A DNA stretch of 64,000 nucleotides from JAXGXQ01 sp040772685 (GTDB taxonomy: Bacteria; Bacillota; Clostridia; Saccharofermentanales; UBA5734), in the NCBI GenBank assembly GCA_040772685.1, contig JAXGXQ010000001.1:248001-312000 (forward strand). Reading direction: 5' to 3'. Positions within the stretch are counted from its first letter, which is position 1. Each line of letters opens with the position of its first letter. Position numbers and translations under genes: made by a program. The notes under the pieces are model-generated. The model saw nothing but the letters and a program-made list of their open reading frames with translations. It was not told the DNA's origin and searched no databases. Below, one piece after another: positions 58,642 to 64,000 of the stretch.

Positions 58642-61128
58642 TCAGCCAAAAAAGTCTTTCAGTTCTGCCTGCAGGTCCTGTTCGTCATTAACATTATGCG
58701 GACTCCAGTCGACAGGGAAGAGACTTTCATAATCGGGCCTGCCGTACCGTTCGTCGATTAATAAAACAAAGCCGCGGTCCTGTTCGCTGCGGATAACACG
58801 CCCGGCTGCCTGCTGCACCCGGTTGAAACCGGGGTACTGATAGGCGAATTCAAAGCCGGCGCCGAGTTTTTCGCCAAAATACTGGCGCTGAATCTCGCGT
58901 TCAGGACTAAGCTGGGGCAGCCCAACGCCGATAATAACCACACCTGAAAGCTGCTCGCCAACTAAGTCGATGCCTTCACTGAACTGGCCGCCAATCACAG
59001 CGACCCCTACCAAAGTGCTGTTACCGTAAGTACTGAACGCCTGCAAAAAGGCGTTTTTTTCCAGATCCGTCATTTTCTGCTTTTGAATCAGCATTTTGAT
59101 CGGTGGGCGCTCGGAACGCGGCGCTGAATTAGCCAACTCATGTTGAAACAAGGAACGGAACATCTTCAGATAGGAATAAGAAGGTACGAATACCAGGTAA
59201 TTGCCAACCTTTTGGGTAACGGCAAGCGCTGCCTGACGGGCGATTGACTGCACTGTCGCTGTACGATCCTTGAAAAGCGTTGAAAGCTGTGTATTGCGCA
59301 TCAGCAGCAGGTTTTCTGACGGGAAAGGGGAGGGCAGTTCAAGACATTCTGTACTCTGACTTGCTTCGCGCCCCACTGTGATTGACTGATAGTAGGACAT
59401 CGGGTGCAGCGTTGCTGAAAAGAATACGACCGCATGTTTATTTTCAATCTGCTGCCAGAGGAAATCAGCGGAATCCAGGCAGAGGAGGCTGATTTCAAGA
59501 TCATGTGATGCCTCAGAAGTATAGGTTGTGACATAGGCAGATTCAGCATATTCTTCACTGACTTTCAGGAAGAACAGCAGAGAGAAATAGGTGTCCAGTA
59601 CCAGGCGCCGTTGCGGTAAATCGCTGCCCATGTCAATTAGAGTCCGGCAATCCACAGTTACACGATTTATCAACGAGTTCAGACTGGCGGGGCGGGAACG
59701 GATTGCCCGAAAACCGGCGCTGAGCATGACATCACCGGCGCGTACACTTTTCTCCAGCGTCTCAATTGCAGTATCTTCTGTTGCCAGCCCATTCGCAGCT
59801 TTTTCGCAATAACTCATCAGAATGCGCAGACTGAGATCGAGCGGGGCGAATCTGCCTTTTACAGCGGCTGCTGTTTCCCGAATATCCTGCCAGCTGACGC
59901 GGGCAGTGAACATTTCCCGGGCCCGATCCGGCAGATTATGCGCCTCATCCACCAGCAACAGGTCGTGTTCTTCTTCGTTGCCGAAAAAGCGTACCAGCCT
60001 TACGCGGGGATCGAAGGCATAGTTGTAATCGCCGATTACCACATCAGCGTAAAGTGAGAGATCAAGTGCCAGTTCAAAGGGGCAGACCTTGTGGCGCTGA
60101 GCCGCTTCGCGCAAAACTTCCTCAGTTACCGCTTCTACAGTCAGCAGCTCGTTTAAAGCCTGCGGCAGGTTGTCATAATAATGCAGCGCCAGCGGACAAA
60201 TGCGGTTATCACAAAAATGCTCTGGTTGCGGGCAGATTTTTTCTTTGGCGGTCAGGGTGACACTGCGCAGTTTCATGCCGGCATTGCGCAGGTCGGCACA
60301 GGCCTTTTCAGCTGCCAGTCGGGTTGAGGTCATGGAAGTAAGATAGAAAATGCGGTCGATATAGTGATGGCTGAGTGCTTTGACCGCCGGATAAAGGACG
60401 GCCATTGTTTTGCCGATGCCGGTGGGCGCGCAGGCGAACAGCGAAAGACGATGGCGGGCTGCGCCGACAACCTCTTTCATCAGCCGTTTCTGGCCTTCGC
60501 GCAAGTCTGGGTAAGGAAAGCGGACCTTTTTACCGGTGGCATCGCGCTGCTGCACCCAATCCCGGGCGCTAAGCGCCAGCTTTGACCAAACCTGCAGGGA
60601 ATTGCTGAGAAATTCGTCCAGTCCTGCCACGTGAACCTGACGGTTGAGAAATAATGTTTCGCCAGTGTCAACTGCCACATAAGCAAGCACAGCATGAACC
60701 GGCTTCACGGGCTGATACAGCCTCACATATAAAGCCGCATAAAGCAGGGACTGCGCCCAGTGCACGCGTTCACCGTCCGGCGGCAGGTTCTCCGGCAAGC
60801 CCAAATACGATTTCGCTTCCACAACCAAAATTCGATCGTGCTCAATAACTACAGCATCGCAGCGACCAGAGAGACTGACGCGAGCGGTATCCAGCTGTTC
60901 TGTAGTTTGTAGGGAGAGCTCGTTCTGCACTTCGGCTGTCGGGTATTGCGTACGCAGCTGCTCAACAAAGCGCTGATGCGTGCGAATGCCGGCCAGCGCT
61001 GTGACAGGACCATAACTATGCCCGGCCAGACCGCCGCTGCGGTAGACAGCCTCGGCCAGAATCCGGACAGATACTTTTAGATTAATGAATTCAGCTGCTT
61101 CAACTTCAGCCAGGGTTTGGTGCGACAA
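58642..61128 (-). CDS. Nuclease-helicase: PD-(D/E)xK domain fused to XPD/Rad3-type Fe-S helicase
   Basis: 828 residues from TTG 61128 (MSHQTLAEVEAAEF), which has GAGGAG seven bases upstream; a longer frame starting at 61242 has no ribosome site. The N-terminal domain (about 1-180) looks like a Cas4/RecB-type nuclease: GRCDAVVIEHD ... LVVEAKS with Asp, Glu and Lys, and a Gln in WAQSLLYAALY. The helicase has Walker A APTGIGKT near 232, DEAHNLPDRAREM near 390 and an iron-sulfur domain with ICPQPEHFC, RICPLALHYYD and HKVCPFEL, four cysteines in the XPD pattern. HELICc motifs follow (VGVAVIGGQFSEGIDL, QAAGRVIRSEQDRG). It probably unwinds and cuts DNA in repair. A TATAAT lies at 61183-61178 on its strand. 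Confidence 0.88.
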   Translation of the reverse strand: MSHQTLAEVEAAEFINLKVSVRILAEAVYRSGGLAGHSYGPVTALAGIRTHQRFVEQLRTQYPTAEVQNELSLQTTEQLDTARVSLSGRCDAVVIEHDRILVVEAKSYLGLPENLPPDGERVHWAQSLLYAALYVRLYQPVKPVHAVLAYVAVDTGETLFLNRQVHVAGLDEFLSNSLQVWSKLALSARDWVQQRDATGKKVRFPYPDLREGQKRLMKEVVGAARHRLSLFACAPTGIGKTMAVLYPAVKALSHHYIDRIFYLTSMTSTRLAAEKACADLRNAGMKLRSVTLTAKEKICPQPEHFCDNRICPLALHYYDNLPQALNELLTVEAVTEEVLREAAQRHKVCPFELALDLSLYADVVIGDYNYAFDPRVRLVRFFGNEEEHDLLLVDEAHNLPDRAREMFTARVSWQDIRETAAAVKGRFAPLDLSLRILMSYCEKAANGLATEDTAIETLEKSVRAGDVMLSAGFRAIRSRPASLNSLINRVTVDCRTLIDMGSDLPQRRLVLDTYFSLLFFLKVSEEYAESAYVTTYTSEASHDLEISLLCLDSADFLWQQIENKHAVVFFSATLHPMSYYQSITVGREASQSTECLELPSPFPSENLLLMRNTQLSTLFKDRTATVQSIARQAALAVTQKVGNYLVFVPSYSYLKMFRSLFQHELANSAPRSERPPIKMLIQKQKMTDLEKNAFLQAFSTYGNSTLVGVAVIGGQFSEGIDLVGEQLSGVVIIGVGLPQLSPEREIQRQYFGEKLGAGFEFAYQYPGFNRVQQAAGRVIRSEQDRGFVLLIDERYGRPDYESLFPVDWSPHNVNDEQDLQAELKDFFG

Positions 61129-61222
61129 AAAAGCTCTCCTCGTGAATAACAAAACCAGAAAAATATAGTCTTGTAACATTATATAGATTTTCCCGGACAG
61201 TAGGTAGGTGGGCTTGCTTGCT

Positions 61223-61251
61223 TTAGACATTTGCCTGAACACTGCTATAAT
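61223..61251 (+). promoter_or_regulatory. Probable promoter of the D-amino-acid aminotransferase gene
   Basis: TTAGAC (61223-61228), 17 bp, TATAAT (61246-61251). It lies about 70 bp before the GTG start at 61321. A second TATAAT on the opposite strand (61178-61183) faces the helicase gene, so the gap holds divergent promoters. Confidence 0.55.
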
Positions 61252-61320
61252 GTAAACAAATCATAAATAGATTCAAATTGAACCTATTAATATTTTCCTT
61301 CGAAAGTTGAGGTTTGCAGC

Positions 61321-62205
61321 GTGGACGTCGGCAGTAAGTTTTTGTGGAAAGACCAGATTGTTGATCGAAATCAAGTAGCGATTGATATATTTGACCGAGG
61401 TTATAACTTTGGCGATGGGATATACGAGGTTATTCATATTTATAATGGCAGGCTTTTTACCTGCCGGGAACATCTGGAAAGACTGTTTAACAGCGCCGCA
61501 AGAATTGAACTGAATTTAGGAAAATCATTTGAGCAGGTGAACGAGCTGGTTAATAAACTGGTGCAGGTAAACGAAGTTGATCACGGTCATTTGTATCTGC
61601 AGATAACCCGTGGTGATAACGATCTTCGTTGGCATGGTTTTAGATTTTACGCTGACCAGGAAGCCGTGTTCCACGCTTATACTGTTAAATATCCAAGAAA
61701 TACAGTAAAGATAGAAACACCAGTGAACGCGATCACAACAGAGGATCTGCGGGGCAGCATGTGTGATGTTAAGAGTTTGAATCTGCTGCCCAATGTTTTG
61801 GCGATGCATCAGGCCCAAAAACAGAACGCGCAGATGGCTATTCTTGTACGTGATAATATCGTGACTGAAGAAAAATCAAACAATGTAATCATCGTCAAGG
61901 ATGGTATTTTGTACACCCATCCAGACGGGAAACATATCCTGCCAGGAATCACCAAACTTGTAATTAAGCGAATTTGTCGGCAGGCGGGGATTCCCTACAT
62001 CGAAAAGCCTGTGACACTCGAGGAATTATACTCTGCTGATGAGGTACTTACGGTCAGCACAAATGCTGAAGTTGTTTCCATAAAATCAATCGATAATCAG
62101 CCGATTGGCAACGCTGATCGGGGCGAAGTCGCCAGGCGCATCCAAGAGCTGTATGAAGATGAAATTGTGAAAAGCTGCGGTGGCATATTCAATATGAACG
62201 GTTAG
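61321..62205 (+). CDS. dat: D-amino-acid aminotransferase (class IV)
   Basis: 294 residues from GTG 61321. It is a class IV PLP aminotransferase: DRGYNFGDGIYEVIHIYNG, YLQITRG, and CDVKSLNLLPNVL with the PLP lysine (Lys151). The set of motifs fits D-alanine aminotransferase better than branched-chain aminotransferase. It makes D-glutamate and D-alanine for peptidoglycan. The gene stands alone, with the MFS gene convergent and 26 bp behind it. Confidence 0.9.
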   Translation: MDVGSKFLWKDQIVDRNQVAIDIFDRGYNFGDGIYEVIHIYNGRLFTCREHLERLFNSAARIELNLGKSFEQVNELVNKLVQVNEVDHGHLYLQITRGDNDLRWHGFRFYADQEAVFHAYTVKYPRNTVKIETPVNAITTEDLRGSMCDVKSLNLLPNVLAMHQAQKQNAQMAILVRDNIVTEEKSNNVIIVKDGILYTHPDGKHILPGITKLVIKRICRQAGIPYIEKPVTLEELYSADEVLTVSTNAEVVSIKSIDNQPIGNADRGEVARRIQELYEDEIVKSCGGIFNMNG

Positions 62206-62231
62206 AGCGTTGCGTCTAGTAAATTCTGCTT

Positions 62232-63488
62232 TTATTCTTGTTCAATTTTAGTTTCCGGAACCGCGACTCCATCATAACGTCGTGTCATTAAAAAACAAAT
62301 AACTGCAGCGCCGATCATCACCACACCGGAACCGGCAAACCACTTATCGGGGCCGATAACTTCTGTGACCGGGCCAGCCAGCAAAAGCCCGACGGGCATG
62401 GCAAATGTCATCAGGGTTAGGAAAAGGGAAAAGACTTTGCCTAAGCTTTCAGGCGGCGTACTTTCTTGAATATAGGCTGTTAAGGGAACGTTGAAGAAAG
62501 TGCCGGAACCACCCATAAAGAAACAACAGACTACAAACAGCCAAAAGCCGCTGCGGGGCAGCAGGCCGCTGACCAGAGCAGTTGTTCCCAACATGCCGAT
62601 AGCAAGTGAGATCATTAAAAATCGCTTACGGACTCCGCCCCATATTCCCATGATCAGTGATGAAACCAATAAGCCGGCGGAAAAGACGAGTTCGACTACG
62701 CCATTATGCCAGGCTTCACCGCCAAAATGCAGACGCACCAATAGCGGAAACAAAGCTCCGAGCGGCATATAAATAATGGTTGACAGAATCAAGGCTGGCA
62801 GAGTTGCCATGAGCGGCTTGTTCTGGCGCATGACTTTGAAACCCTGCTGGAAATCGGCACGAAAGTCCGGCTTTTCAGCAGTGTGTGGCAGATCCGGTAT
62901 CGTAATAAACAGCAGACAAATAATCGCGAAAAAGGCGCCGAAAATATCCACCAGCATTATGCCTGCTATTGGAATTATGCCCATGAGCACGGCACCCAGC
63001 ACCGGTCCCAGCATTGTGGAAGCAGATACGACAAGGTTTCCCCAACCGCCTGCTTTCATCAACATATCCCCTGGCACCAATAAAGGGATAGCGGCCTGCA
63101 GGGCAGGAGCATGGAAGGTATTGCCCAGGCCTCTGATAAAAAGCACCACATATATGAACCATATGGGCGGAGCCGGATTGAGTAAAAACGCTGCTCCCAG
63201 AATAAAACTGGAGAAAGCTACCAGTCCGTCCGCCAGTATCATTACTGTCCGGCGATTATAACGGTCGATCCAGACTCCGGCAAAAGGTCCAATCAACATA
63301 TTTGGCAAAAAACTGACAATTGAGGCTAGCGTTAAAGTAATAGCTGACTCTGTTTGAATTGTCAGCCACCAGATAACCGCGAACTGAACTGCGGCTGAAC
63401 CCAACAGAGAGAACGCCTGCCCGGCATAGATAAGTGCGAATTGTTGCTTCCAGTTTTGTTTAAGGTACCACCTATTGATAAAATGCAC
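62232..63488 (-). CDS. MFS exporter (drug/macrolide efflux type)
   Basis: 418 residues with about 12 membrane segments. It begins QQFALIYAGQAFSLLGSAAVQFAVIWWL and has the motif A-like loop GVWIDRYNRRTVMILADG, as in Mef-type and related MFS_3 exporters. The substrate cannot be told; resistance to a macrolide is possible but not shown. It converges on the aminotransferase gene. Confidence 0.85.
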   Translation of the reverse strand: MHFINRWYLKQNWKQQFALIYAGQAFSLLGSAAVQFAVIWWLTIQTESAITLTLASIVSFLPNMLIGPFAGVWIDRYNRRTVMILADGLVAFSSFILGAAFLLNPAPPIWFIYVVLFIRGLGNTFHAPALQAAIPLLVPGDMLMKAGGWGNLVVSASTMLGPVLGAVLMGIIPIAGIMLVDIFGAFFAIICLLFITIPDLPHTAEKPDFRADFQQGFKVMRQNKPLMATLPALILSTIIYMPLGALFPLLVRLHFGGEAWHNGVVELVFSAGLLVSSLIMGIWGGVRKRFLMISLAIGMLGTTALVSGLLPRSGFWLFVVCCFFMGGSGTFFNVPLTAYIQESTPPESLGKVFSLFLTLMTFAMPVGLLLAGPVTEVIGPDKWFAGSGVVMIGAAVICFLMTRRYDGVAVPETKIEQE

Positions 63489-63554
63489 CTCTCAAATCAA
63501 ATCGTTAAAATTTGCACCGCTTCTGCACATCCCTCGTTTTGAGGTTACCGATTT

Positions 63555-63584
63555 ATGTTACACGCGTCCATATACTTCAGTCAA
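63555..63584 (-). promoter_or_regulatory. Possible promoter of the MFS gene
   Basis: Minus-strand TTGACT (63584-63579), 18 bp, TAACAT (63560-63555). It lies about 70 bp before the MFS start in a 229 bp gap that otherwise shows nothing recognisable. Confidence 0.4.
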
Positions 63585-63717
63585 TGACTACCTTTGAAAT
63601 ATTTGTACTCATTGAATCATTCATGAACAAGTAATAGTCGCGGAAGTATTCAATTTCAAAAAGCAACGTACACGGATTACGGAAAACTAAAGCCACATCC
63701 AAATTAGCCTTTTATTT

Positions 63718-64000
63718 TCATAGCGCTGTTCCACACTGACCGCAAAATCGAGCACCGAGAACAACGCCGGAGCCGCATTTAGAGCAGAACTTCATCTGCG
63801 GAACGTCTTGGTATGACAGCGGCAAATCCTCATCCGGCGCATTATCAGACAGAAACAGCCAGTCGATGTCCTCGCCGTCCTCGCATAAGCCGATGGCTCC
63901 GGCGGGCGAAACCACATAAAAGCTGTCCTCATCGATGGGGTTTTCACTGTCGCTTGTCTCGGCAAGCACCAGCAAGCCTTTTACATCATATCTATCATTG
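63718..64000 (-). CDS. Zinc-ribbon protein, C-terminal part (5' end outside window)
   Basis: The frame is open to the window edge; only about 94 residues are seen. An acidic, otherwise featureless stretch is followed by a C-terminal zinc ribbon, FCSKCGSGVVLGARFCGQCG, with two CxxC pairs of the type found in many bacterial zinc-ribbon proteins. The function of the rest is not visible. It is transcribed towards the MFS gene on the same strand. Confidence 0.7.
   Translation of the reverse strand, partial: NDRYDVKGLLVLAETSDSENPIDEDSFYVVSPAGAIGLCEDGEDIDWLFLSDNAPDEDLPLSYQDVPQMKFCSKCGSGVVLGARFCGQCGTAL

Noticed and set aside
61129..61242. N-terminal extension of the helicase gene from 61242
   Set aside because: It includes the probable -10 and lacks a ribosome site; the TTG at 61128 has GAGGAG at good distance.

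Overview
The window looks like chromosomal DNA from an anaerobic, fermentative member of the Bacillota (Clostridia-like), with roughly half GC. This rests on gene content: an electron-bifurcating [FeFe]-hydrogenase operon (hydCBA type), RNase Y and YmdB, the efp-Asp23-AmaP-DUF2273-nusB-xseAB-ispA-dxs-nadK-argR-recN string, the phoH-pgpH-ybeY-era-recO string, Shine-Dalgarno sequences of the AGGAGG type, and TTG/GTG starts. No genus can be assigned from the sequence alone. No tRNA, rRNA or CRISPR array was seen.

Layout. 1-3.6 kb: 3' part of an MMPL exporter gene overlapping a lipoprotein full of LxxG heptad repeats. 3.7-7.0 kb (minus strand): two half-size permease genes separated by one in-frame stop, an exported FMN-binding protein, a CPBP intramembrane protease and a MarR regulator; the last two have matching promoters with the same palindromic operator. 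7.2-15.3 kb: type I restriction-modification operon hsdM-hsdS-hsdR, followed by an unknown membrane protein and a nucleoside deaminase. 15.4-19.6 kb: two cyclic-di-GMP proteins (EAL with a dead GGDEF; HAMP-PAS-GGDEF-HD-GYP). 19.7-25.9 kb: a divergent type II topoisomerase pair and a membrane protein with a degenerate deacetylase fold. 26-27.3 kb: aspartokinase on the minus strand.

27.5-38.2 kb is a long housekeeping run: yqeG, efp, the Asp23 envelope genes, nusB, exonuclease VII, isoprenoid genes (ispA, dxs), NAD kinase, ArgR, RecN. It collides with a convergent pseudouridine synthase gene whose 3' end overlaps recN by 52 bp. 39-43.3 kb: hydrogenase operon with its own terminator. 43.5-45.2 kb: RNase Y with its own terminator. 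45.3-55.4 kb: a tightly overlapping operon of ymdB, an orphan substrate-binding lipoprotein, lspA, rluD, two DUF881 genes, phoH, pgpH, ybeY and era.

55.4-58.6 kb is a decay zone. recO is broken by four frameshifts and two nonsense codons, an IS256-family element without visible target duplication follows, and then a serpin gene that has lost its middle part. The rest (58.6-64 kb) holds a nuclease-helicase of the XPD/Rad3 type, a D-amino-acid aminotransferase, an MFS exporter and the 3' end of a zinc-ribbon protein gene. The observations most worth following are the matched MarR/CPBP operators, the in-frame split permease with its FMN-binding neighbour, the decay zone, the deacetylase-like protein without metal ligands, and the acidic expansions in XseB and Era.
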